Made by a program: the position numbers and the translations under genes. Below are positions 12,021-24,000 of a DNA stretch of 64,000 bases, one piece after another. Source of the DNA: Puffinus mauretanicus (taxonomy: Eukaryota > Chordata > Aves > Procellariiformes > Procellariidae); the NCBI GenBank assembly GCA_023333565.1, contig JAJKFH010000553.1, forward strand, positions 744,001 to 808,000, read 5' to 3'. Each line of letters opens with the position of its first letter. Position 1 is the stretch's first letter. Under the pieces are notes generated by a model. It had not been told where the DNA came from, ran no database searches, and saw nothing but the letters and a program-made list of their open reading frames with translations.

Positions 12021-12071
12021 GTAAGAGAGTCACTGAACAGCTTTTCTTTGTAAGAGACTCACTGAACAGCT
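12021..12071. repeat. Two-copy direct repeat, 29-bp period
   Basis: TAAGAGAGTCACTGAACAGC recurs as TAAGAGACTCACTGAACAGC 29 bp later with one mismatch, separated by a short T-rich spacer. This is a simple local tandem duplication. Confidence 0.8.
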
Positions 12072-12490
12072 ACATTTTATGGCCAACTTTGTTCAGTGTT
12101 AGATGCCTCATACAGCAGATTTATGATTCAGCCACATCTTGACTTTAGTGGGATCTCAATGGGATTTCTTTCTGCATGATTCAAATGTTTGAAAACCCCA
12201 GATCTGCCACAATAACAACAGTGTTCATCTTTGGTGTCTTCATCTCGAAAGCATCTCAAATACCTTAGCAAAACTTCAGAATGCACCTGGGATTGAGAAA
12301 TTGTGTAATTATCAAAGGCTGAGTCTTGACCCTGTCTATGCCACCTTTGGGCAAGAACTCCAGATTCATGTCAGTGCAAATTGGGCTTCTGATCCTATCG
12401 TGTTCTGTATTAGAGGAAAAAAAAAAAAGTCCTTGAGATGTTTTTTGCTATTCCAGATGATTTTGAATTTCCGAAAAGTATTCACATATG

Positions 12491-12505
12491 TGCACACACA
12501 CACAA
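12491..12505. repeat. Short (CA)n microsatellite
   Basis: Brief CACACA run interrupted at both ends. Confidence 0.6.
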
Positions 12506-15500
12506 ACTATTGTGCTTTTTTTTGCAGTCCTTATTGCTGTCAATAGGTTTAGCACAGAGAAGAGACCCATGTAAATTTGTGTCTCAAAAACATGGTGAGG
12601 CTTCTTGATTTGCATTTTGCTTTACAGTAGGATAGCAAGAGACCCTTAGTTAGTAGGGCTTGAATCATAAAATCAGCACAAGTTTTCCTATTGAACTCAT
12701 TGATTTTCAGGTGCAAATAGCAGAATAGAGTGACGAAAAATTCATTTTCCTGAAGGTAGTTGCTACTGTCCTGAGCAATTTGCAAGGATAAGAGGTTAGA
12801 TAGCATCCATCAAATTTGATCACTGCATCAGGAGAACCAGGCAGAGCTTGGGTATTTTATATTCTTCCTCATTTTATAAGTGCCTTCCTGAGGAGACAGA
12901 AATTCCCTTAGCAAGAATAGAGGTGTGGGGTATATCCAGAAAAAAACCCTTCAGTTACAGAGCAAAGGACTTCATAAAAACATCTTGCTGGTTTCAACAC
13001 CAGTCTCTGGAGGTCTGTTGTTACTGCCATCATGCTGTACTGTTAAATTATAGCTGCAATACCAACCAGTCATGGGTCTACAAGGAGTCCACTATGAAGC
13101 AGAAATCAAGATGTGACCATCAAGTTATAGAGAGACCATGAAAAAGAGATAGAGATTTAGCTGAGAAAATAGAGTTAAACTGACATCTAACTTCAAGCAG
13201 AGACTCAGAGACATAGAAGAGAGGAGAGACAAATGCAGAGGAAGTCTAAACCAAAGCAGAAAAAACAACATATCTGGATGAGACCAGTTGGAGCCAACCC
13301 CTTAAAACTAACTGTATGTATTTTGCAAGAAGGCATGTGATCAAGCATGGGAAGTTACCTTCATGGCTAATATAATTTAGATGTACTTGTTTTACTGTGG
13401 CCACATCTGTACTTTCAGGAGTTACAGAAAAGGGTCTGTATTCAGCAGAAAAGGCTATTTCAACGTGGCTATTTATGCCCCTGTTTTGTACCTGTTGCAA
13501 CTATTCGGTAGTTTTCCCCAGGGAGTTCCTTGGTGCTCACCATCATGTTATGCATGCACCCACCACAAGGAGATGCATCCTATCTGCAGATAAACTTCAC
13601 AGTATCGCAGGACGATCTTCCTGCTGGACTTTTGTCTTCTCTCCCTCCAGAGGAGCCAATGGTCCTTCTCTCTTCTCTGCAGTTTGCAGTTGTGCACATA
13701 GTCTTTATGACTGACAGGTCCTTTACCCATGTGGACGCTTGCTAATGAAGGAAAACAGAATACCAGCTCCCCATCCTTCAAAATTACCCCAGCAATTGGA
13801 TGAACATTTTGTTTTCAGCTTTCACCAAACTTCTCAAGGGATCCTGTAATAATTAACCTGATTGCAAATGTGTGCATTTATTAGAATTAGAATTAAAATT
13901 AAAAAGTGCTTCTCGTTCAGTCATACAGCACAGAACGTGCATAAAACTTGCCTCAGAACCTGTAAAAGAAGACACTGATCGTGTTATAAAGCCTTCTTGA
14001 GGGTCTTCATTAGGTAAATGTGACCCATCAGAATTGCCTGGCTTTGTTAAATGGACATCTGAAAAACCTGTCTGTGGATGACATACCTTAGAATTGCACA
14101 GCTGATGTTTTGTTTACCTGGAAACTGCCATACTATTCACCTTGTGGCGTAACATCAGGAAGCTGGCAGGTAGGTGAGGGGACCGTAGGGAGTAATCTGC
14201 CATTACGGTACAGTGTTCAGTTAAGGCAGCTATATCTATCTATTCCAGGCCTGCAAGGAGTCCACTGAGAAGATGAAGACAGGACAGGAGAAGCAGCAAA
14301 GCAGGTCTAATCTAAGGGTAAGGTTAAGAGATGTCTTAAAAGATTGCCAGAGGGAGCTGGAGGCAGAGGGAGCGGAGGGGAGGGGGGCAAAGCAAATTTC
14401 CAACCCCTGAATCTGTACAAGATTCCAGCATGTGGGAAGGAAGGGCATGAGTGCATCCAGCATTTTCATCTGGAGATAGTTCAAGTCTGCAGTGGCCTTG
14501 TGGACTGCCAGACAGCCCTTCTGGTAGACCACGGGAAGAGGACTTGCATGCAGGCTGCAGGCTCATTTTTGCATTCTGTGAAACACAGAAAGAACAATGC
14601 AAGAAAGATGCTAGTATTTCACCTGCTGAAGGTATCTATTTTTTCCTCTTAAGTTTTGTTATCCTATTTCCTCCCCTTTCTCTGTCACTACTGACATTCT
14701 TCACACACTGCATTTGCAATGCTAGATACTAAATAACCGGGTAGCAAATCTTCTTTAACTCTCCTGTTAAACATTTCTCTGTTAACATAAATTCAACCTG
14801 ATAAACAGATTAAAGTAGTGTAAAAAGCCATATCTAGTAGATAGTAAAAAGAGAAGATAAGGGCATGAATAAGCTAGTCCCTGAAAACAGGTTTTTGATG
14901 ATTGCTTATGTGTTATCAGAGCAAACAAACCTTTAAAAATAAGTAAATGGACAATCTGTCCTTTTCATCAGCTTTATCTTGCAGAGCTGTGTCTGTCTGC
15001 TCTATGCTGTAAGATTCATAACTCACTATCATTGTGTCTTGCAAATTGTTCCTATTATTCATGATTAAGGTCCAGAGCAGAAGGTTCTTGTATATATAAG
15101 GAGACAATTGTTAGAGACATATTGATGTTATTAAGACATAGATTCAGTCAAAGGTCATTACGATCCAAATGTAAAGACCACATGGGAGATAAAGGAGAAA
15201 GCTAGGGCTGAATATAGAAGTATGAGTGTGGAAATCTAATTGGAAAGCACAGCAAGGACAAAGAGGAGGCATGAGCCAGGAGAGCAGGGAGGCACTGTGC
15301 TGTCATTAGAGGTGGCCTGGCTCTGTGGTGGGTGCTGCAGAGCTGGCTGGGGCAGGAGAAAGAAGGGTGAAGAGGTATAGCATACTGCTATCCTCTCCTG
15401 GATGGAGTTTGAGAACTTATAACACCCTGTCCAATTTGTTTTAAGCATCTTTAAGATGGGCTCTATCTAGGCAAATTGTAAGTGCAAGGCCAAACTAGAC

Positions 15501-15900
15501 CTTATTTATGACATTTAATATAAACCCCACATGCCTAATAGGCATATACAGATGTTCTAAAGCCTCACAGAGGCTGTGTCTGTAATGCTAAACCTCAGAA
15601 TCCAGCTGGAGACTTTGACAATGTGGGAACATGCTGCTGATGGCCCAGATGAGCCCTCCAAGCATGTTATGCAGAGATAAAATCTCATCCCCCTGAAAGG
15701 AAACCGCTTTGAAAATGATCGCACCTAGGCAGCGGGGAGGGGAAAGGGCAGAGGAAAGGATGCTGCTGTTGAGGAAGGTTTAATATTTTTCATTTTTAAT
15801 ACCCATTTAACATACCGTTCTTTTAGCAATCAGGCCGTTACAGCTCATATTCTTCTTCTATTACCAAGCGTTTTATTCTCGGCTGCACTTCCAATCTGCA

Positions 15901-16060
15901 GAGCTCAGAGCACTTTGTGTTACTCATTGACCTGCATTGTACAGCCAGGCAGGGTACCTGAAGCATAGAGGGAGCAAGCGCCTTCACCTGTTCACACAAG
16001 TGAGCCAGCATCAGGTGTGATTTGGAATTCTTGCCTTGCAGTGCTGTGCTCTACCCACAG
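15901..16060 (-). mobile_element. MIR-like ancient tRNA-derived SINE
   Basis: Read on the plus strand, the order of motifs follows an inverted MIR/CORE-SINE. There is a GAGCACTTTGTG-type opening, then ACAG, CTGAAGCATAGAGGG (MIR: CTGAGGCACAGAGAGG), TTCACACAAGTGAGCCAGCA (MIR: GTCACACAGC...GTGGCAGAGC), GATTTGGAATTC (MIR: GATTTGAACCC) and finally GTGCTCTACCCAC (MIR: GTGCTCTTAACCAC). The agreement is collinear but heavily diverged, as expected for a pre-avian repeat. The assignment is from memory of the consensus. Confidence 0.5.
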
Positions 16061-17545
16061 CATCCCTGGATAGAGCATAACTGACCTATACATGTCAGAT
16101 GATTTTTCTGGAGTTGTGGCAATGAATGCAAGACAGAATTACATTATTAGTCACTTTTAAGGAAGCAGAGGGTTTATTCTGATTGATCTTACTTGCTGTA
16201 AAACCCTAGGATATTTCCAATGCACATAGTATCAGTCTTTTCTATTCCAAGAGACCTTTTTTCCCCCTTCCCTTTCAGTGGAGAAGATGATCATTCTGCT
16301 CTCTTGGCCCTGTCTGGAAAAACGTTTTGTCCTCTATTACTTTTCCTTGATTTCCCCAGCTATGGATGCTCACAGGGCAGGGCTGTTGCAGCCACTGTGC
16401 AATGACAAAACAAAGCCACCAAAATGCCACACACACCAGAGAATAAAGTCCCCTTAGTCCTGCAGGTGGAGATGGAAAGTTTAGGAGATACTCTTAATGC
16501 ATGAGAGAGACTCCATGGGACAAGCCATATCACAATGCGTGACTCTCCCAACCTCCTCCTGTTAAAAGCAGGGTGCTGTCCGTCCCCTAGTTGGCTCCAT
16601 GCACTAACCACACCCAGAAGGCTGCTTCCTAGCCAAGCTTGAGGAGTTGAGAAACAAAGTTATTGATTCATTGATGCTTGTTTAGTTGGCACATACCCAT
16701 TGAACAAGAATAACTGCAAATAGAAGTCCCAGTGAATAGCTAGACAGATGCATTTGTCATGGTAAGGAACATGCTTAGTTAATATGGAAATCTATAGGAG
16801 AAATCTGAAGGGGAAATCAAGGTTATTTAGAGATAAGCAACAGATTTGCACACACATGCAAATAAGCATTTGATAAGCATTTCCTTCTGTGCCTGTTATG
16901 TGACATATTTCTGTTACTCAGGCCCTGAAAACAGTTGTCTATCAAGTATTGCACCTAAACATGCAGTGGCATATAATAGGTGATTGGCAAAGGATGGTCT
17001 GTGTGTCAAGAATGGAAACATACTCCACATGCCATGGCTTAGGTATTTCCCAAGATCTGGAGTCAAAATAGATTCCATAAAAATATAAAAAATAATTACT
17101 CAATGGTAGAGGCAGTACCTCTCTGTACTGGGTGGCGTGGTGTGGTCCTGTGCCAGCCCCCTACTAAGCTGTGGGAACAGTCCATTTCTTGTTCCAGCTT
17201 TCTGTAGATAACTCCAGGTCGGACCCAAAAAATGTCCATCCCCACCCCCCCCTTCACTTTGTTTCTGGATAATGACATCTGACAGCAAATGAAAACACAT
17301 TACACATGGTGAACTGCTGCCTTTGCAAAGTTAAGCAGGCATTTTCCCCACCTTTCTTGTATAATGTAACAGGGGGAGTTCACACACAGAAAGCCCAGCT
17401 TATTTTACCATGTCTTAGAGCAGTATCGGGTTGAAGAAATGTGCTTTCCAATGCCAGTCAGAAGGAGGGTCCCGGTTCTTGCAATGTTTTGTCGTCAGCC
17501 AACTGCTCAGGGGCTGACATGGATCTTGAACAGCATTTTACAATT

Positions 17546-17564
17546 AAAAAAAAAAAAAAAAAAA
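17546..17564. repeat. Poly(A) run, 19 bases
   Basis: Uninterrupted run of 19 A with no polyadenylation signal or cDNA-like sequence immediately upstream, so it reads as a simple repeat rather than a retrocopy tail. Confidence 0.85.
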
Positions 17565-17689
17565 GGAAAGCATTCCTGTTTGCCATTAAAAAGGCAACAT
17601 CAGCCTCTTTTATGAACTTCATCTCACTGCACTAAAGGGTGTTTTTAAAGTGCTAGTGTTGTTGGCATAGGCATTGTGGTGAGAATTAG

Positions 17690-17900
17690 CAAACACCCCC
17701 ATTGACAACAAGCCATTGTCTATGTCATCTTTATAATGAGATTTAAAGAAACTGCCAGTAAGTCAAAATTAATGCAAATGAGTGCAAATTCACATATTCC
17801 AAAAGGATTAGAATATCATTAATGTGGGCATTAAATATTTAAACAATATCTCTATGAAAGAATCATGAGCCTTCAAAACTTGTCTGTGTTTTATGACCAC
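17690..17900. promoter_or_regulatory. Candidate enhancer-like block with paired POU octamers
   Basis: The block holds ATGCAAAT at 17772-17779 and GTGCAAAT at 17782-17789, two octamer-type POU sites starting exactly 10 bp apart. There is also a GGATTA (OTX/PITX-type) site at 17805-17810 and several ATTAA/TAAT cores. Such motif density is typical of vertebrate conserved non-coding elements, but conservation cannot be seen from one sequence. The call is inference. Confidence 0.3.
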
Positions 17901-20659
17901 ATTAAAGCAGTTGTAATGACATCTTCTATGCTGAGACTAGGGATTATCTTGTTTTTAAATATCAGATGATGGTCATGGCCAAAGCCACCATTCTACCCAC
18001 AGGTTATGGTCTCCCTGTCTGTTGTTAGCCAGATTTCAACTTAAGTCAATGTGTCGGGTTAGATGAGGCAAGGATGAACCATGCATCACTGTGAACATGC
18101 CCACACCTATGGAAAAGCCAACCAGAATAACCAGCATGAGCTGTCGAGAGTCAGTCTGCCACTGGCTTCTAGAGTCAGACATCATCTGTGCATGTGCTTT
18201 ATGTGTATTGTAGGATTCAATCTGCTGGAGAGCAGATAACTTTTTCCTGGCTGTAGTAGACCCTGTCTCTACAAACAGTTTGAAGACTTATCATGCCCAG
18301 TGCAAGCCTCCTCAAACCTTGGTTTCAGCTGTCTTCCTCTGTTTTGCAAACAGCTGCTCATCTTGTGCTTGATCTCCAAAGGATATCTTCAGCCGGAGCT
18401 TTGTACAGGCAGAGATGAATTTAGTGCCAGCTGCTGGTGCAGCCAGGCAGTGAGAATGCTTGTTCAGTCTGGGGGTTCCTTACTCACATAATTAGTCTCA
18501 TCGGTGCTTTATTTACATATCCAATACTTATCTGAGTTGTATCTGATACTGTGCCTTCCTATCTAAGCCAAATCTAGGCTAAGAAGTCAGATAGTGATAA
18601 AATACAGTCACATTCTATAACCAGTTAAAGTTAAGTGAAAAGTTCTGATTTTTTTAAATGCTTCAGAATAACTTGATGGAAACAATGCCTTCCCCCTCTT
18701 AGCCCCTCTGAATGTCTTCCCATATTCAGTTACAACTGTTAGGAGCGTGAACATGAACAGAAGGAGTTTGAGAATGTCTCAGCTGATAGAATAGCTTGCA
18801 GAGAAAAGCTGACCATGATCAGTCCCCAAGACAGATGGAGATCAAGCCAGTTATTTGAATAGTATATGTAAAATTAACGTGAACTTTGAAGATATTTTTA
18901 GGTTGAGAGTTCATTTTTAAAACTTGCCCTGCTTTGCATAAGCACCATAGTTCAGGAAAACGTATCTTCTCGTTATATATATTTGACTTCATTAAGTCTC
19001 AGTTATTTTGTTTGGTTGAAATATTTTTATTTTAAATTCTTAAGGCAAAACCTTTTTGATTGGTTTAAATCTGCTCCTGAGAATTCTGACGGCATGAGAA
19101 AGGACTGAGCCACACCAGGGACTGTTCACGTAAAACACCTTTGTTGCGATGACTGATGAAGTCACAAAATGGATTTGAGTCTTACTGAAGACTCAGCCTA
19201 TAGTGAGCGTGACAGACCTTTCTCTGGCTCTCCACTAGAACACATAAGAGCTCATCACCGTCTCAATTCTTATTCTCTAGGCATCACGTGATCTAAAAGG
19301 ACAGCTAACAGATAATTTTAAATATCTGGGATTGTCCTGTCATCTACTATGGCATTTCTAAACCCAAGAGGGCCATGACATGGAAGCCTACAATGGGATC
19401 TCATCACAGCTTTCCACTCCTAGAGCAAAGCACACTTCTTGACTGCATCATTGTCATTTCGAGCAGAATGCCATGTGTGTCTAAAAAGGAAATAAATAAA
19501 AAAATAGATCAAAACAGCAGTGAAATTAATCAACTGCATTATTCCTCTCAGGGAAAGAAGAGAGAAGTGAAGAACTCACTTGTGTAGCTTAATGCAATTT
19601 TTAAGGCGCTATGATACTAAAGTGGGGAGGTTTGTATGGGAGAGAGTCACTAGAAGACACAAATTCAAAGTCTTTTGAAGTTGGCGGCAAGGTCTTTATT
19701 GATGTGAGTGAATTGTTACTGAGGCCCTTGAATCTTTGCTGGCAAGCTACTTACCTCTGCAAAGTGCTAAGAGCTCTGCAGTGGAAAGTGCAGAAAAGCA
19801 TGGTGGGCTGAGATTATTTCAAAAACAACTGAATCCATTGTGCCTTCTGTGCTTCAAACCTTTGCTTCTTCTGACAGTTTGTTTTAAATGTTTAAAATAA
19901 ACTGGTCCTGTAGCTGTGGTTTAAGTCAATTGCCACTGAAAAGATGCAGGTGAGTAGGTAGTTCGAGCTCACTTGTGATCTGCTCAGCCCAGCTTTACAG
20001 GGAGCTAATGCAAGGAAGGTAGCTGAGAGTTTAGCAGATGTTGTATTAGCCCACGATTTATGCTTTTCAAGAAGGGTGCCTTACTATGCTCAGCAGCTGC
20101 AGATGATAGGAAGTATTGTTACTGCAAAGCACTGACTTTAACATCAACTTCATATCATGTGAGTCATGAGTGTTTCTCAGGGCTAGTAGCTTTTGCTGTT
20201 TTCTCCTGAGGACTTGGCAGTCTACCATGTCACAATATGCATGCAACGTGGTAGGAGGAATTGGCGGTGGGAGGGAAGAGTAGGGAGGGAGAGTAGGAAT
20301 TTGGTCTGAATGCATGGGGCTGGGTTGTTAGCATCATTGCAATGTCTTTATAAACCATCCTCTTCATAAGAAGATAATTTCATTGTGTTATTTTAAAAGC
20401 CAGTGTGTGAAGCATGAAACTCCGCACCTGAAAACAGGGATGGTCCAGACTGCTCAACCCTATGACTATCAGAAAGAGATGAGCTGCAAGCTTGTGTTTC
20501 ATGGGCCCTAAACAGTTTCCTTAGGGTAGATAGGGGTTCAGACATTGCAGCATTGCTTATTTTCATTTTCAACACTAGTACAAAACAGTGCAAAATGTAG
20601 AACAGTACAACCTGTCTAAGCACTTCAGCTGCTGAGTTTTTTACTTGTTTAAAGATGGT

Positions 20660-21030
20660 CAGATGCTATGAAAATCAATTAGATGACTAATCTCATAAAT
20701 TTCTAAATTTATTCCTTTCAATCAGCAATCTGTTTTCTGTAACTACAGGAACCATTAAGTGACCAGTACATGATAGAATTAAATTCAACATCTTAATGAT
20801 CCCCTACATCAATTTGTGATCCTTTAATGAATGACGGAACTGCACCACAACTCTGCTTGATTTGGTTGTGTTTTGGATTTAAAAATTATTTTGTCTGTTT
20901 AATGGCCAAATAATTAATGATGAATCAGTGCATGACACTCCTGTTAAATCCTTGATAAAAAAAGCTGTAATGCCTAAGAAGGACATCAAGCTCAGCTAAG
21001 GTGGCAGAAATTGTCATTATTTCAGCTCTT
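20660..21030. promoter_or_regulatory. Candidate conserved non-coding block, homeodomain-motif rich
   Basis: AT-rich, low-repeat segment with repeated ATTA/TAAT cores, including TAATTAATGA at 20911-20920. It lacks long open frames. The composition resembles developmental enhancers. Function is inferred only. Confidence 0.25.
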
Positions 21031-24000
21031 ACATGAATAATAGTTGCTAGGAGGCTAAGCTATAGATCTCTGTTCTGACTTTGCCAGCTATAGGTTTCCT
21101 GTTCATTAGCATATCCACAAGTACAGACAACAACTGGGAGTTGGGGGATAAAGCAACAATGACATCTGAATGCTAGATGTCATTTACTGTAATGTCAGCT
21201 GTGAGATTTTATGTGATCTATTGAAAACCTTGTGGTAGCTAAAGACAGAAAACTGGAAGGTTAGAAACAAAGCTCGATGTAACTTGAAACAATTACATAA
21301 ATATTTATTTATGCACATCTGTTCTTCTTGTGGGTGGTTTGCAGATATGTCCATTACCCATCTCTACACCAGTGACCGTTTCTCTTCCCTTGCTGCTTAG
21401 TACAAGCCCCAGAGCTTGTCAGTTTTTTGACCACTGCTTTTTTTAATAGTGCAGTGTGCAAATTCAGCAGTGTTTGGTTTCCCAAGTTAGACTTTAGGAA
21501 AAGGCTTCTAGCTGTAGGACTGTTCAAGGAATAAGTTGTTTGACGAATTGGTAGGAGCTTTATCACGTGAGGTAGCAGACTTTGTTGGGAATGGTTCAGT
21601 GAAGGCTGGTCCTGCCTTGGGGCAGCAAAGAGACTACGTAAGGTCTTACGGCTCCTCCTTGCCCTAGTTCCTAGGAATTTGTCAAATGTTTGTTGAATTT
21701 TCTCAGTTGTGCATGTAAACTGAAAAATCCAGTTCTGAACCTTGATAAATAGCGTGCCCTCACACAGAAGACACTGGCTGACACCCAGAAAAAACAAGCT
21801 TGAAAATCTACGGCCCTGATTCTGTATCAATAGCAATTTTAGGTGCTATAGAGCCAGGAGGCATATTTGGACAGAATTTTTTTTGCTTTGCGAAGTTTGG
21901 TAATTGGATTGGGTTAAATTCTTTATTGCTGTTGGTTGATCCTACTGCAAAAAATCTTGCTGCAAAATTCTTGATGCTTACTCTTTGCCTTCTGAAACTT
22001 GGATTCCAAAACATGAGGTTAGCTGCATTTTGTTGGTTCCCATGTGCCAGACAGGCAATGACTGCTAATGCAGCTGTGAAACAAACACGAGTGCAAGTCA
22101 GCAAAATGTCACTCCTTCATTTGAAAGAGTGGAAGTTGTTCAGATGACTCCTCTCAATGAATCTATCTCAAGTTGTTCTGCATGTCGCAGAGGGGAATTG
22201 CTGGTAGCTCTGTTTTCAGGTTTTCCCAGCTGAGATGAGAATGAGCACAGATAATAAGATCAATTTCCCCTCCCCGGATAGGCAGCCAAATTTCCATCAA
22301 AAAGGTTTTTTGTTGAGTGTGCAGGGAACTTTCTCGGACTAATCTTATGAACCTGATTTACTATGCTGCTAAATCTCAGGGAGCTCAGCAACATAGCTTG
22401 TTGCACTGTCTCATCATCCTCAGCTTCATGGGCACAAGGAGGGGGAAGGCACCCAGCACATCGGGAACAATCGCCCCTGGAGAACCTCTGCTGCTAAGCG
22501 AAAGCATGCCTTGGATGCTCATGCAGCTTCTGCCTAAGTGCAGCAGCACAGAGACCAGTGCAAAGTAGAAAGTCCAGGCCAAGGAGGTGGTCGCTTTGCA
22601 TTAAGTTTTTGTAGCTGAAGAGTGTGCGGATACCTCTACAAAAGTTGCAGTCAGTACAATCATGGCTCCGGAGTGCTGGATGCTCAGCAGTCAGGTTTCT
22701 CATTTGCAATCCTCTACAGTGCCCAGCAGAGGATGCATTAGATCTCCATGAGAACGGGTAGCTTTGCTGACAAGTCAGAGAAGCAGCGACATTATGCTCC
22801 AGTCTCTTGGCTTACCCAAGCTATTTCTCAGCAGCACTTACCTGACCCTTATCTCCAGCCTTATGAGCAGCAATTGCTTTTACCTTTGATGTCACCTTTT
22901 ATGGAGACCTATTTACTGGAGACCTTTCATTTGCCTGTTGGATGATCTGCACTATTCCTCTGTAGGCTGCAAAACTGCGTAACAAAACCTAGGTCTAAGG
23001 AGAAAATCTTTTCTGCGTTTCTTCCATCGCCTTTGCAGAAGAGGTGCCGCTCTGATGTCTCTCACTCCCCTTGGGTTTTTTTGTCCTACTATTTCCTAGC
23101 TGATCTTTACCACTAATACCTCTCCTGAGGAGCCTTATTATGCAACTGAGAGCTGGGGGCATTTTGAAGGTTTTCTCGCTGCACTTTGCAGGACTCAGCA
23201 GAGGAATACATCAAGGTTTTTCAGGTCTTCTAGTCTTCTTCTAGTCTCCTGGATACTTTTTTTTTCTCCCCTGATTGTTGTAGATCAGTCTGTTGATTTA
23301 CAAGTAATTAAATGTTTCTTCCAGGAGCTGTGCTGCTCTGTCAGATGCATTCAGCAAAATAAGTTTAGAAAACATTTTTGTGCTAGCACAGTGTAGCTGC
23401 TATAATATAAGAAGGCTGAAAATCGGTAGGATGTGAGTGGGGAGGACTTCCAAAGCAGTTTCTTGATATGCAGCCCATATTACTGTTTCCAACTCATAAC
23501 TAAGGTAATTGGGTGCTTGTGCTCTGCCATGACAAGAGGGCTTTTCATTGCTGTTCCAACAAACTCTTCTAAGGTTAACGATGTCCTGTGGAAAAGCTGC
23601 CATGAGAGCTGTCTAGGGGAATTTTTGCTTTCTTTATCTGTTTTGTAAAGAAGAGAGTATTACTGTTGCTAGATCTAAGGATCTGAAACCTAAGTCCACT
23701 GTGAAAATAGAATCGAGTCCTGACGCCTGATTCCTGCCTGAAAAAGGAATTGAATCTAAGTCCCACAACCAAGCAAAGTCAGTTTACTTCCCTGTCCTCA
23801 ATAGATCTGAGGAAATGTTCAAACCTTTGTGATGAGGGAAACTGGATCCCAGCTGAGTGAGGAATGGGCTGTGGTGCCAGAGGTAAGCAAAACTCATAAT
23901 GCTGGCAGCTGCTGCTTTCTGGAAGGGAGATGCTCTCCCAGTAGCCCACCAGCTCTGGTTACTCCTTTCCGGTACAAAACAGGACTGTACACAGAGATAG

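Larger units (their letters stand above)
9971..15900. other. Non-coding stretch with minor simple repeats
   Basis: No gene or mobile element was recognised across 5.9 kb. It contains a short A-run near 11250, an imperfect direct repeat at 12021-12071 and a short CA run near 12491. Open frames reach only about 105 codons and overlap in several frames around 13.4-14.7 kb. Confidence 0.45.

Noticed and set aside
17546..17564. Poly(A) run considered as the tail of a processed pseudogene
   Set aside because: No cDNA-like coding sequence or polyadenylation signal precedes it, and bird CR1 elements rarely generate poly(A)-tailed retrocopies. The same reasoning was applied to 51590 and 58236.
21354..21836. 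160-codon minus-strand open frame
   Set aside because: No domain or secretory/membrane architecture that makes sense. It neighbours a 98-codon minus frame and a 115-codon plus frame of similar low quality.
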